A stretch of 64,000 bases of DNA from Mastigias papua (Eukaryota > Cnidaria > Scyphozoa > Rhizostomeae > Mastigiidae): NCBI GenBank assembly GCA_964019165.1, contig OZ025280.1, forward strand, positions 11,464,428 to 11,528,427. The letters run 5' to 3'. Made by a program: the position numbers and the translations under genes. Shown here piece after piece: positions 19,503 to 31,827 of the stretch; position 1 is the stretch's first letter, and each line of letters opens with the position of its first letter. The notes beneath the pieces were generated by a model. It saw nothing but the letters and a program-made list of their open reading frames with translations, had not been told where the DNA came from and searched no databases.

Positions 19503-22500
19503 TCTCTATATACTAAGATCCCTAAAATGCAAATGAGCTCGCCTATTGTTGTCATCAAACAGAGCCGGCCCTGTACTGTCCAGAATTCTTCTCCTGGAAT
19601 GTTTGCGGGCTGTGTCTGAAAGGTAGCTATACGTGGTCCAAGTTGTGAGTTCTTCGACACGAGCGCAAATTGATATTTTTGTGATTTTTCTGTGTCGAGT
19701 TATTCAACTGTTTCTGAGCGACTACGCGAGCTTTTGTTGATCGCCTTTTGTCCTCTATTGTTTTCGTCCTCGTGGATTCCACTGCTCTCAGTACAGGGCA
19801 TGTGTGATCGGGATCAGATTTGCTCATTTTCGAGGAGAAGTTTGTTGGATTTCTACCAGGTTAGTAGCTATTCTGTCCTCTCTAAATACTGTATTATAGT
19901 TCGCTTATATGTTATTCCTCGATTCCGTGCGTTGTCTGGTTTTATAAACAATTTTTTCCAATGTATGGAGGCAGTTTCTTACACCCTCCCTCGCTGCTGT
20001 TATGCAGTTGGGCAACTAATTCTTCGCTTCATTGCTGTCTGAAGATTCGATTTATCATTGCCAGTCTTTAGTCAGTGAAATTATAGCACTACCGCTTTTT
20101 TGATTCGATTTACAGGTGATGTGAGCCCTGTATTTGCCTCTTTTATTAGGCCAGATTGAAACAGCTTCCCTCGGGGGCACTCTCGCCATGACAGTTCTTC
20201 TCCATCCCTTCGAGTCTCTTCGGCAAATCGCAATGCTTTTACTGGTAAGTCATGCTAACAAATTTAACAGATCTTCCATGTTGTATTCTTTCGTGCATTA
20301 GGATAGCGTTTAGCTGTTTTTTTCATCCCTGTTAAATAGGATGTACCGAACGTGCAACTCTCAGTTCGGACATGGTTTGAAAGCGACTAATGTTCCAGTT
20401 GGAAGTTCAAGAAGATTTTGTGGTTGTTCTACCAGGTGAGTTGTTTTCTGATGCTAAAACGTGTGATTTTAAATTGCCTGTCTTTCACCTGCCCTCTGTG
20501 CGCAATGTCTATGTATATTCGTCACTAATGTACAATATTGCCAGCGAGATGAGATTGCAATAGCTTCCTTTGGGGGTTTTCCGCCATGACAGTTCCTCTC
20601 CACCATGGTTGATGTTATTCTCTGTTGCCGGGTCAATTCACGTGAACTTTCGTCCTTCTACTACCAGGTAAGTTGTTTTCTCATGTAGTAGGGTTTGTTT
20701 TCAGATTGCCTGTAATTTTCTGTCTACTATACATGTTTCATATTACACACGTTATGTCAGTATTTTGAGCGAGCTTCCCTCGGGGGTACATCGCCATGAC
20801 ACCTCCTCTCCGATCAAATTGATTTTATTCTCTAGATTGTCTTGGTTCTATTACACTATTGGGATGACATGTTTACTGACCTACTCCTTGCTAGATTCCT
20901 GTTTATACCAGAGAAGGTAGTGCGTGCGTAAAGGAGATGGGAAATCGTTATCTTTCCGTATGAATTCTGCTACATAAAATGCTCAATTTGGGCATTGATG
21001 AAGTGCTTTGGATCTAACTTTGTAGTTGTATATGTGACTTATTGTTAAGAGTTAAAGGTCTTTTCGGTAATATAACTGTAACAAGAAGGTTTCGTCCCCC
21101 CTCAGTTTAGTCACAGAAGCCACTACTCTGTGTGTTTCATTCTCATTGCCAGTAGCCACAAAATATCTTAACATGGTTGTACAGAGAGGTCTACAGTGTG
21201 TATATTTTGTTTCCTAACTGTCCTTCATATTATTCCTATGATGTTTTGGTGTCCTTACACTCTTTATTTTGTTGTAGGTTGTAGATAGAGATGCGAGGGG
21301 ATTCCCAACTTCAGATCATGATCGCAGAAACCTCTCATCCTTTGTTTGCGAACCATAGTGTTTACACAAGACCGCAAGTTTGCAGATGAGGGCGTGTTTT
21401 CATATTGGATGGATATCGTTCAAGTCTTCATGGAATTTCGTCCCTTCTCTATAAGGTAAGTGGTTTATTTCATTGACAAAGTGTCAATTTAGTTTTACCA
21501 GGATTGTTTTGTGTAGATTGGTCGCTACTTTCCAAGTTGGACGAGATTTAATGCCGTCTTTTGATCCAGGTTGTATAGGATTGCCTCTGGGGCCGTATGA
21601 TCATGCCAAGTCCTTTCATGTTCTCTTGATTTCCGCCTGTAAATTACCGTTTCGTTATTACAGAAGTTTCAGTATACTATTCAGAGGATATTTACTGTAT
21701 TATTTACCGATATACTAGGACAGTTTAGCGTGTGCTGTTGATACTTTGCATTTGCGCTTGAGGTTGAATGAAATACGTATGAACAGTCAGGCCGCTTTCT
21801 TTTACGATTGATATGTTGTCCGTGACTTCTGGTTAGCTCTTGGTTTTTCCCATAGACTTATTGTAGGCTGAAGTTAAGATATTGGTCAAATTATTCCTTC
21901 GATTATTGGAATTTAATAATTTAATTTGTTGCAGTATTTTCAGGAAGGTACTACGTGTATTCTCTCTGAAACGTTGAGGGGCTGTTCATATTGCTCTCAG
22001 TCACTACAGCTGATTCCTTCCTTATTCTCAGTAGAACACTTAGTACTCTGAATCAGTGGTATATTTATAGTCAAAGATTCGAAGTGTTATACAGATATTT
22101 TATGTACTAATTCGTTGATACTTTGGTGTATAGTACCATGCGTTGTCAGGTTGTTCTTTCTTGATGTTGTTAGGCTGACATTGTGTTCTAAAGTATGATT
22201 GTGGCCAACACACTTAAGTAACTTATTCATAAGGCTTTATTCAGTATAGTACTCTACTGATCACCTATGTATATACAACAGTCTAACAATCTTTATTATG
22301 TACAAGAGTCTAATCGCTGTATTCACTATAGATTTTTGTGTTATTTTGGAGGACTCAGCTTATGGTTGCTTTAGTCCTAACTCTCTGTTTCCTGGCAAAT
22401 CAGCTCCCTCTCATCCTAAGGTTATTTGGTATAAAGACCATTCATGATTTCTATTCATCATTCTGCACATGATAATATGGTTTGACTGGATCAAGTAGTA

Positions 22501-23385
22501 TTAGATCACAATGATTTGCTCTGTTTAATATTAATTCTTGGAGCCCAATCTTCCTGCCCTCACCCCAATTAACAGTATTGTTTGTAATCAAATGTTTTGA
22601 GGGACTTACTGTAAAAGAGTATTATGTATAAGGGGTTTTGCCAAACTCATGCACAATTTCTGAGTTTCAACTCATTTCTGACTAGCACACTTATAGGAAT
22701 ACTCTTTAGCTGTTATGAATTAAATTATGAAGCATCTCTATACATTGTCATTGTATATTGCCTACTTGAATGCCTCAAGGTAGCTATTGTAGGAGGTTGA
22801 CAGATATTACTGGGTTTGCCTAGATGACAATGGTATTCATACATTTGAATTGATATCCTTAGATGAAACATGTACCAATATAGTACTTGATTGTCTGCCT
22901 GTAGGATTTTTGTCACTAGCCTATTTCACATTGAGATATCAGTTGTCACCAGTACCATTACAACTTTTGATATTTCATTCTGTTTATGATGATATGTCGT
23001 TAAAGTTTTGTATTAGTTATAGCCAGCAACCTTATTTGTATTGTACTCAATTGCCACATCAGGCCCCCCTCTGAAGTACAGCTATGATAATAAAGTTGTT
23101 TTTATGATGCTAGCTCTACATTATATCATTCATTGATAGGATTTACAGCTTTATGTGGTTGACAAGAGGTTAGGACTCACATGATTTTGGTCCATAATAT
23201 TCTTACTCTTGAGTTTGCTCTAGGATTATAAGGCACTATTATTTCAGTTTTCTACACTTATGGAACAGTCATTAAGTATCAGGGGGTGGGGGTTGAGGCA
23301 CATGATAAAATAGATTCAGCAATTTGTACCTGAGTTGGACATGCAAAAATATTCTAGAGTTCCAGATTAAGTACTTTGTTGAGCC

Positions 23386-24650
23386 CAACACTTAAGTTTG
23401 TTATTGATTTTATTTCATCAGTCATGTTTCTCTTCAACATATTAGTTGGTGGTCCTTAGCAACAGCATAGGTAATAGTATCTGTGACTTTGTTGGACAAT
23501 TACTTGATATGCAGTATTGTAGGATTACTAAGAGGTTATGAGTCACGTATGTACATAAGCATAGGCATGATCTATGCACTTTATTTTGGAGTCTTCTGAT
23601 ATAGTAGACTTTTCTACAACTAAATATAATACCTCTGGATAAATTATATGGAAGTTTGGATAAGGTATTTGACTACAACCATCTATGTGATGCTAGATTT
23701 AAGGTATGTTTCTAAGTTTTACACCCCCCCCCTCCCCACCACAACCATAAGTACATTTAATGCTTGACATCTGACTTTGTGATTCCAGGCCCAACACTTA
23801 TGTTTGTTATTGATTTTATGTCATTAGTCATGTTTTTCTTGAATATATTAGTTCATGGTCCTTAGCAACAGCATAGGTAATAGTATGTGACAGTGTTCCA
23901 CCACAAGTTGATATGCAGTATTGTAGGATTACTAAGAGGGTATGAGTCACTTATCTACATGAGCCTAGCCATGATCTATGCGCTTTATTTTGGAGTTTTC
24001 TCAGATAGTACAATTTTGTCCAACTGCACATAATACCTCTGGATAAAGTATATGAAAGTTTGGGTAAGTTATTTGACTGTAACCATCTATATGATGATAG
24101 GTTCCAAGGTATGTTACTAAGGTGTATGGTCCCCCTCCCCACTACCATAAGTACCTTTAAGGCTTGAAATCTGACTTTGTGATTCCATGGTGTTGTACCC
24201 CAGTTGGACATGGAACAATATTCTAGAGCCCCACATTAAGTACTTTGTGGAGCCCAACACTTAATTTTTGTTGTTGATTTTATTACATCAGTCATTTTGT
24301 CCTGGATATATTAGTTGGTGGTCCTTAGCAACAGCATAGCTAATAGTATATGTGACAGTGTTCCACCACAAGTTGATATGCAGTATTACAGTATTACTAA
24401 GAGGTTATGAGTCACTTATCTACACACGCATAGGAATGATTTATGCACTTTGTTCTGGAGTCTTCTCAAATAGTAGAAGTTTTAGAACTGAATATGATAG
24501 GGTATTTGACTACAACCATCTATATGATGCTAGGTTTAAGGTATGTTACTAAGTTGTGCACCCCCCTCCCCTACCACCACCACCACCACCACCACCATAA
24601 GTACCTTTAATACTTTAAATCTGACTTTGGGATTTCAGGCTGTATAATTT
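23386..24650. repeat. Three tandem 400-460 bp repeats in unit C
   Basis: CCCAACACTTAAGTTTGTTA at 23386 recurs near 23790 and 24253. Each copy continues through CTTAGCAACAGCATAGGTAA, GATATGCAGTATT and ends with a C-rich run and CATAAGTACCTTTAA. The third ends in a (CAC)n tract at about 24570-24598. Confidence 0.8.
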
Positions 24651-24759
24651 ATCATATTCATTAGCTTTCCATCTTACTAGGTAGAATATTATAAAGTGAT
24701 GTTGTATTACCAAGCAATATTCTTTTATTGTTATTGAGCTTGAAGTATAGGTCCTTTCA

Positions 24760-25210
24760 GGTATTGTAATTACATTCTATCTAATTTATTGGGTCTTATT
24801 ATGTAGTACAGCAAGTGGACAAGATTAATAGCTAAAATCAGATAGAGTTTACAGTCATACCTCTCATTTGATGTGACATACTATATGTTCTCTAAAGTAT
24901 TTACATTATACAGCAACATTGTATAAGACTCATTACATTAGGATTGAGTGATTGATGAAATATTGTGTGATGTTTATGACCTGTCAGGTATTGCAATTGC
25001 ATTCTATCTAATTTTTTGGGTCTTATTATGTATTATACCAGATTGGACAAGATTACTGGCTAACACCAGATAGAGGTTGCAGTCTTACCTCATTTGTTGT
25101 GACATACTAAATCGTTTGTGAAGTGTTTACATTATACAGCAACATTATTGTATAAGACTCATTACATTAGGAATGAATCATGCAGGGGATATTGTATGAT
25201 GTATTTCCAT
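24760..25210. repeat. Two tandem ~210-bp repeats in unit C
   Basis: CAGGTATTGTAATTACATTC near 24769 and CAGGTATTGCAATTGCATTC near 24987 begin two copies. Both continue TATCTAATTT..GGGTCTTATT and end with ACAGCAACATT..TATAAGACTC. Confidence 0.7.
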
Positions 25211-25269
25211 TTATGCCTCATTACACACACCACTTAAAAACATTATATGTTTAGTTCATGTAATAGAGA

Positions 25270-25316
25270 CTAGCTTAGTACTGATAGCCCGCTAGACGCG
25301 GGCTATCAGTACTAAG
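25270..25316. repeat. Palindrome P5, collapsed to a 47-bp hairpin
   Basis: Only the outermost ends remain: CTAGCTTAGTACTGATAGCC, CGCTAGACGCGGGCT and ATCAGTACTAAG. The collapse joins the GCGGGCT of the left arm to the GCGGGCT at the end of the right arm. The duplicate copy at 41362-41952 still has the whole palindrome, so the direction of change (loss) is readable. Confidence 0.85.
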
Positions 25317-27457
25317 TCTCTATATACTAAGATCCCTAAAATGCAAATGAGCTCGCCTATTGTTTACATCAAAAGGACCGTCACCCACTGGGTAATACGA
25401 ACTCCTCCTAGGATCTTGGTCGGATTGCCCCCAAACTTGGCCATTGGTTTCTGCCTGGTCTGAATCCCACTATTACGTTTTGCCTTATTTTTGCATATTT
25501 ATCTTCACTGAGATAGTCCAATTTCTATCTGGAAATTTTTTCGGCTTTGTGTGTCGTCTTTTGTTCTTCATTGTTTTCGTGCGCAACCATAACCTGCTCT
25601 CATTACAACGTGAGATCGCACTTGTAGAGGAAGTTGTTGGAATTCGTGGAAAATGTCGTTCTCTCTGTGGCAGTTGAGTGGCTGTTTTCATTCGAAAGGT
25701 TAGTTGTTGCTTGCCTGTAGCTACTTCGCTGATTATCAGTGTTTTTCTTCCCTTTTAAGCTATATATTTCCATGTTCTCAGCGAGCTTGTGATACTTTTG
25801 CTCGAGGGTGATATCACCATGAAAGATCTTCCGAGCAGATCGATTCTCTCTGCTACATCAAAGTGCTTTTGCCGTATGTTGTGACAAAACCATGTAGAAG
25901 ATATTTCATGTTGTATTTTGTGGTATATCGCTGTGTATTTCGCTTACTTTTTACGCTTTGTTGCCTGACATGGAATAACATTCCGGAAGATTTCAGTTTT
26001 GGTTGTTGTTGCTTGAGGTGAAGGTCCAGTTTTAGTTTGGGGAGAATACAGTAAGCCGTAATAAAATATCTACCAGGAGAGTACTAAAAGTGTTTTATCT
26101 TATTTCTTTAGTGTTTTACGTGCTTTTTAGTATGACGTTTTTCGTTGTGTTCTCTACTATAACTCTGAGGGGTTTGTAGGCCCCCTTATAGTTTAAACAA
26201 TAAAGGGACTGTTCTTCGTCTTTCATGTCAAGTGTGGTTACCCGGAAACTACGTGATACATTCGTTTATAAGATGCCCAAATATTTTGTACTTTACTTGC
26301 TAAGGTTCTTGGGCTTTAGCCATATAGCGTTTTTGTATCCCTCAATCTTTATTCTGCTGTAGTTTGTAAGGAGATATGCGAGGGGATTCCCAAGTTCATC
26401 TCACGATTGCAGATACATTAAATCCTTTGTTTCCGAACAACTACATTATAGAATTGTTACTGCAGAGAGTTCTGGAAGTTGTGTGGCAGAACCTACGGGA
26501 ATAAGTAATAATTGCTAGGATTTTTAGCGTGCTATACACTTCTTGCTTACACTTGTCAGTTGGAGGAAAGGATGTCGCTATGCTAGGCCACTCGGACATT
26601 GTTTACAGTTGAGATGTTATTTGTAACCTATACATGACTCTGTATCTTTGCAACACAGTTATTGTAGGCTAAAGCTAGGACGTCATCAAATTTATTCTGT
26701 GGATTATTGAAGCTTGATACATCTCTTTCCATGTCTTTCCATTGCATTAGTTTGAGGAAACTATCGCGTGTACTCTCTTGAAAACCATGAGGGGCATCTC
26801 ATATTACTCTCAGCCCCCGTAGCTGATGCCATCCTTATTCCCAAGTACAGTTGCCAGCTAAATTCCAGTACTCTTTATTTATAACACTGTCATAGTTCTT
26901 TTCACTATGAAATGCGTCTTTGCTTAAAAACAGTTGCACTCCTTTCTATGATCATTTGTTATAAATGCCATTAATGATTCCATAGATCATTCTGTACATG
27001 ATCATATAGGTTTAAGGGAGTACTTACTACTAGATAGCATGATCATTCCTATTGTGTAGACCTGATTCTGGAGCCCCTGCCATCATCTCCCATCCCATGT
27101 ACTGTTATTGTTTGAAACCCCGAGTTGATTGTTTATGTTGTATAGCATGTTACCTATACATAGCAGTATTCCTTTATTTTTTTTGAAGTAAGACTATGGA
27201 GTCCTCTGAGGTATCAGAATTCTATACAACCTAATTTAATGGCTAAATAAAGTTAATATACCAGTTAACATAGTGTTACTGGATGCTACCATATTACAGG
27301 TTTATCGCTCGGACTTAATTGTGTGCCTCTTTGGAGAAGATTTGTGATCACCCACTATATCATAGTCATAGTCATACATGTCAATTGATGGGCTATATTG
27401 TATATGTTATACACTGTTACAATTATACCACTAGATTTTACAACACTCTCTACGTTA
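25317..27457 (+). mobile_element. Unit D body, cut off by a PIF/Harbinger remnant
   Basis: Starts TCTCTATATACTAAGATCCC followed by TAAAATGCAAATGAGC as in unit C. It has a splice-donor-like AAAG|GTTAGT at 25699, a diverged CCATGA module near 25818 and GGGGATTCCCAAGTTCATCT near 26391. No gene. It ends in TTA where the PIF/Harbinger terminal repeat begins (27458). Confidence 0.7.
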
Positions 27458-27697
27458 AGCCGCATTTACACTATGCGATTAATCGTAAAAGATTTGTCGC
27501 AGCGTTTTCCATGATTTATCTTATAAGATTAATCTATTACTCTGTTTACACTGCGAAGACAAATCTTAGTTCTTTTTACAAATGGACACCAAAGAGGTAG
27601 CATTGCTGTCAGTGATAATTGCTTGTGTTGATGATGGAGAAAATGTTAGAAGGAAGAGAAAAAGAAAAATTTGGACCAAGCCATGGTTACTAAAAAG
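27458..27697 (+). mobile_element. PIF/Harbinger element, 5' fragment
   Basis: The 240 bp match the start of the full element at 44094-44333: terminal repeat AGCCGCATTTACACTATGCG, then the first 39 codons of the transposase (ATG 27582, MDTKEVALLSVIIACVDDG). The match stops at CTAAAAAG, at the junction of the large duplication. Confidence 0.9.
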
Positions 27698-27733
27698 TCC
27701 GATACGCAATACTTTCGAGATTAATAGATTGTG
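27698..27733. other. 36-bp filler at the duplication junction
   Basis: TCCGATACGCAATACTTTCG and the next 16 bases match neither the PIF/Harbinger sequence before nor the palindrome after. Such filler is usual at end-joined or template-switched breakpoints. Confidence 0.6.
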
Positions 27734-28105
27734 CAAAAATTTGCGAGAAAAAATTGTGCAAAAATGCTCGGATACCTGCGCTAGGCTATGGGGCTTTTGG
27801 ACTTTCGTCTTCATCTTCTAAAGCCCCATAGCCTAGCGCAGGTATCCGAGCATTTTTGCACAATTTTTTCTCGCACATTTTTGTTGATTTCTCCATTGCA
27901 AAGCCGGATATCATGTGCTCCAATGCAGAGGCCCATGACGTCATCCTCTCCTGATCCTATGCCAGCTTTTTCATCCATGCTCTTCGACAATGCGGACCAT
28001 GCAGCTTTCATGGGGGCACTGCGTTAGTCTTTCCAAGGCTAATATGCAACTTTTGACCTGGGGCTAGGGGAGCCCGCGTTTAGCGGGCTATCAATACTAA
28101 GCTAG
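27734..28105. repeat. Palindrome P6, left arm truncated
   Basis: Corresponds to P1 from 11155 onward: about 56 bp of left arm, the spacer, then a complete right arm ending AAGCTAG at 28105. It starts the second copy of the 16.6-kb duplication. Confidence 0.88.
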
Positions 28106-29318
28106 TCTCTATATACTAAGATCCCTATATGATACTTTATGCCACACCAATCAGATTGCTCGACTTTGTACCACATGACCCATTTTTAGCCCGATTTTAA
28201 TGACACTTCTCCTCCTAGGCCTGTTGGGGGATTGTGACCAAACTTGGTTTAGGGGTTCTCCTTGGGGTCTACTTACTCATAAAGGAGGGATTTTTCCATA
28301 TCTGTTCTTTTCGCCGAGATATTCCACTTTCAACTTATGGCCATTGCTTTCCTATACCCTCCACCATGCTCACTTGACACCTCTGTGCAGGACAGTTGCT
28401 TTCACGTTGGCGAATGTTCATGTAGGACGATGGTGCTGTGTGTGATTGCGAGGAGATTTTTGTCACTGTCTTTCCAGGTAAACCAACTCTGTTTTCCGTA
28501 GATGGCTTGATTTAAGATTCCATGTATGTCCTTTGTCCATTTCATCTGTATTCTGCTGTTGCGAGCCATTTATTTCTATATCTTTCAACCAGATTCAACC
28601 ACCTTCCCTCGAAGTTATTGCCGCCATGACAGTTCTTCTCCAAATTGTTTGATTCTATGTGCTAAATCACCGTGCTTTTACTGCTACATTGTGAAAACAT
28701 ATTTAACATATGTTTGATTTTCTATTCTGTGCTAGACTTTGGCAGTTTGTTTGTTCTTCATGCATATTTTGATGACATGGAATGGCGTGAGTGCTGCTTT
28801 CATTTGGGAATGTTTTGATATGCACTACCGTAATATTGCCATGTGACTTGGAGGAGAATTTTGTCGTTCAGCTTTCAGTTTAGTGCTTTTTTCGCTTGAT
28901 TTCATTCGCTAAGTTATCCTACTTTTCTTACTAAATTGTGATGAAATGATTACTGTATGTTTACTGTTGTATTCCTTGGTAGCTTGGACTTTATTCATTG
29001 CTTTTACCGCATGTACGAATGGCATAGGATATGGTTATGTTTGGCGATAAAGTAGTGGTATGTGGAATACTTTCACTGAAGTGTGTATAGTGCTATTGCT
29101 GAAATTGGTTACCCTAATTTTGCAGTTTTTACTTTCACCCTTTACTTTTGTCATAGTGTGCATGATGAACTGCAAGGGGATTCCCAAGTTCATCTCACGA
29201 TCGCAGATACCTGTTGTCCTTTGTTTTGGAATTTAATTGCGGTCTTTTGAGGGTGATTCCATACCTTTGCTTCAGGGGCATTAAGGTCATGGTAGTTCCC
29301 CTACGTTTTTGCTTGATT
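28106..29318 (+). mobile_element. Unit A 5' part, second copy
   Basis: Near-identical to 11527-12739, ending in GCTTGATT before the nested unit B copy. Splice-donor-like CCAG|GTAAAC is near 28478. Confidence 0.72.
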
Positions 29319-31776
29319 TCACTATATACTAAGATCCCTATATGATAATTTATGCCAAACCAATCAGATTGCTCGAATTTGTACCACGTGACCTGATATC
29401 GCGCACACGATCTCCTCCCAGGGTATTTGTTCCATGGCCCCCAAATTTCTGTTGAGGGTAGCCATTTGGGTCTACTACTTACATAAGAAGAGATCTGATT
29501 TTTATCATTTTTTTTGCCGAGTTATTCCACTTTCCTCTTATCGCCATTACCAGCAATTCTGTTGCTCCTCCCTGCTGGACCGCGTGTTGTTAGTTTTGCG
29601 AGCGGTCCTGTAGGACTAAGTAACTGTGTATGTTATCGCGAGGAGACTTTGGTTGCAGTTCTTCCAGGTAAGCCTGCTCTTTTTTCCTGAAATGGTTTGA
29701 TTTATGAATTCCTGTATTTCCTTTGTCCATTTCATCCGTATTCTACTGTTACCAGCCATTTATTTCCATATCTTTCAACGAGATTCAGCCACCTTCCCTC
29801 GAGTGTATTACCGCCATGACAGTTCTTCTCAAAGCTGTTCGATTCTGTGTACTAAATCACCGTGCTTTTACGGCTAAAGTGTGAAAAGATATTCAACATA
29901 TGTTTGACTCTGTATTCCGTGCTAGATTATGGCAGGTTGTTTGCTTTTCATGCCTATTTAGATGACATGGAATGGCGTGCTTGCTGCTTTCAGTTGGCAA
30001 TGTTGTGATTTGCACTACCGTAATATTGCCGTGTGACTTGGAGGAGACTTTCGTCGTTCAGCTTTCAGTTTAGTGCTTTTTTCGCTTGATTTCATTCGCT
30101 AAGTTATTCTTCTTTTCTTACTAAATTGTCATGAAATGATTACTGTATGTTTACTGTTCTTTTCCCTGGTAGCTTCGAATTTATTCATTGCTTTTACCAC
30201 ATGTACGAATGGCATAGGATATTGTTATGTTTGGCGATAAAATATTGGTATGTGGAATGCTTTCACTGAAGTATGTATAGGGCTATTGCTGAATTTGGTT
30301 ACCCTAATTTTGCAGTTTTTACTTTCACTCTTTACTTTTGTCGTAGTGCGTACTATGAAATGCTAGGGGATTCCCAAGTTCATCTCACGATCGCAGATAC
30401 CTGTTGTCCTTTGTTGTGGATTTAATTGTGGTCTTTTGAGGGTGATTCCATTCCATAACTTTGCTTCAGGGGCAATAAGCTCATGGCAGTTCCCCTCAGC
30501 TTCGCTTGATTTTCTGTTCTAAAGTTCCGTTTTGTTACTGGAGAAGTATGGTTATGATATCGAGGAAGTATTTAATGCAATATTTGCTGATGTACTAGGA
30601 GCTTTTAGCTTGCTCTTGATTCTTAATATATGCACATGAGTTGGATGTTAGGATATCTCAAGAGTTTGGGCACTTTGCTTACATTTGAGATATTGCCCTT
30701 ACAGTCGAATATACTCCTTGATTTTATCATACACGTTTTACAGGCAAACACTAAGATGTTACCAACTTTATTCTCAGCTCAGTAACTCTTTTTATTTTGT
30801 TTTCACTGTATTTACAGTAGGCTTCATAGTTATTTCCACTTATAGATGGTAGAGTTATTCTGGTCAAGTCAAATTTAAGGGGTTCCACTATACTGAATGT
30901 TCTTCTGTTGGGACACAGTTGCCCTTCTTTCTGAGATCATTTGTTATAAATACCATTACCGAATTCCATAGATAATTCTGCACGTGATGATATACTCTTA
31001 AGGGATGGATTAGTACTAGATATGACCATCACTATTATTGCCTAGACTTTATTTATGAAGCCCCTTGCCCCCACTGAGGTAATGCGTTCATTTGACATCT
31101 GAGTTGATGATACAGGATATATATTATTACTCATTTCAAAGAATTACTGACTTCCATAGATCATTCTGCATATGATATTATAGTTTTTTTAGGGGTGAAT
31201 TAGTACTAGATAGCAATATTTGATTTATGGGGCCACTTTCCCCTATCCAACTACAATTATTGGTTGAAATCTGAATTTCACATGGTTGTAACAGATAATT
31301 TAGTACTGGATAGCTGCATTATTTGTTTTGTATAGCCATAACCTATGGACTCCCCCCAAGAACTCTGGCTGATATCTAATATGATCCATGCTGCTCAATC
31401 AATAGCTTTACACTCTGTTATATATTATATAAAGGTGTGATATAGGAATACCAAGCACTATTCTTTTGTTTTATCACCTTGAGCTACCAAGTCCTATCAC
31501 AGATTCCAGTTGTATAACACCTACGTTTATGGATCAGACTTGATTGTGTACCTCTGTGGACAGGATTAGTGGTCACCTACATGATAACAGAACCACTCAT
31601 ACCTGCCAATTCATGTGCTTTATTGTATCTGTTATAACATCTTAAAATTATTTCCAGGACTCCTTAAGTTAGAGTTGAGTGAAGCAGGAGACAATATGTC
31701 ATGTAGTTTCATTAGTGCCTCATTGTAGAGAGCATTTGAAACAATTCTGTGCATTCAACAATTCGTATAATAGAGA
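29319..31776 (+). mobile_element. Unit B body, second copy
   Basis: Near-identical to 12740-15197. Starts TCACTATATACTAAGATCCC. No coding capacity. Confidence 0.78.
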
Positions 31777-31827
31777 CTAGCTTAGTACTGATAGCCCGCT
31801 ACACGCGGGCTATCAGTATTAAGCTAG
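31777..31827. repeat. Palindrome P7, collapsed to a 51-bp hairpin
   Basis: CTAGCTTAGTACTGATAGCC, CGCTACACGCGGGCT, ATCAGTATTAAGCTAG. The first copy (P2) is intact at 540 bp. The joint is again at GCGGGCT, as in P5. Confidence 0.87.

Larger units (their letters stand above)
19503..25269 (+). mobile_element. Unit C body (5.8 kb)
   Basis: Starts TCTCTATATACTAAGATCCC, then TAAAATGCAAATGAGC (contains octamer ATGCAAAT). It has several splice-donor-like sites in similar contexts: CCAG|GTTAGT 19860, CCAG|GTGAGT 20436, CCAG|GTAAGT 20668 and AAG|GTAAGT 21456. The CTTCCCTCGGGGG...CGCCATGACA module occurs three times (about 20168, 20567, 20768), and GGGGATTCCC near 21298. The second half has tandem repeats (listed separately). 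No ORF with family features; the longest frames are short and unlike proteins. Confidence 0.72.

Noticed and set aside
19692..20042. 116-codon ORF in unit C (and a shorter one in its duplicate)
   Set aside because: A single base change in the duplicate shortens it. It crosses a strong splice-donor-like site and shows no motif. Treated as a chance frame.
22850..23074. 74-codon ORF in unit C and its partner at 38941
   Set aside because: Composition is like the AT-rich surroundings, with no family features.
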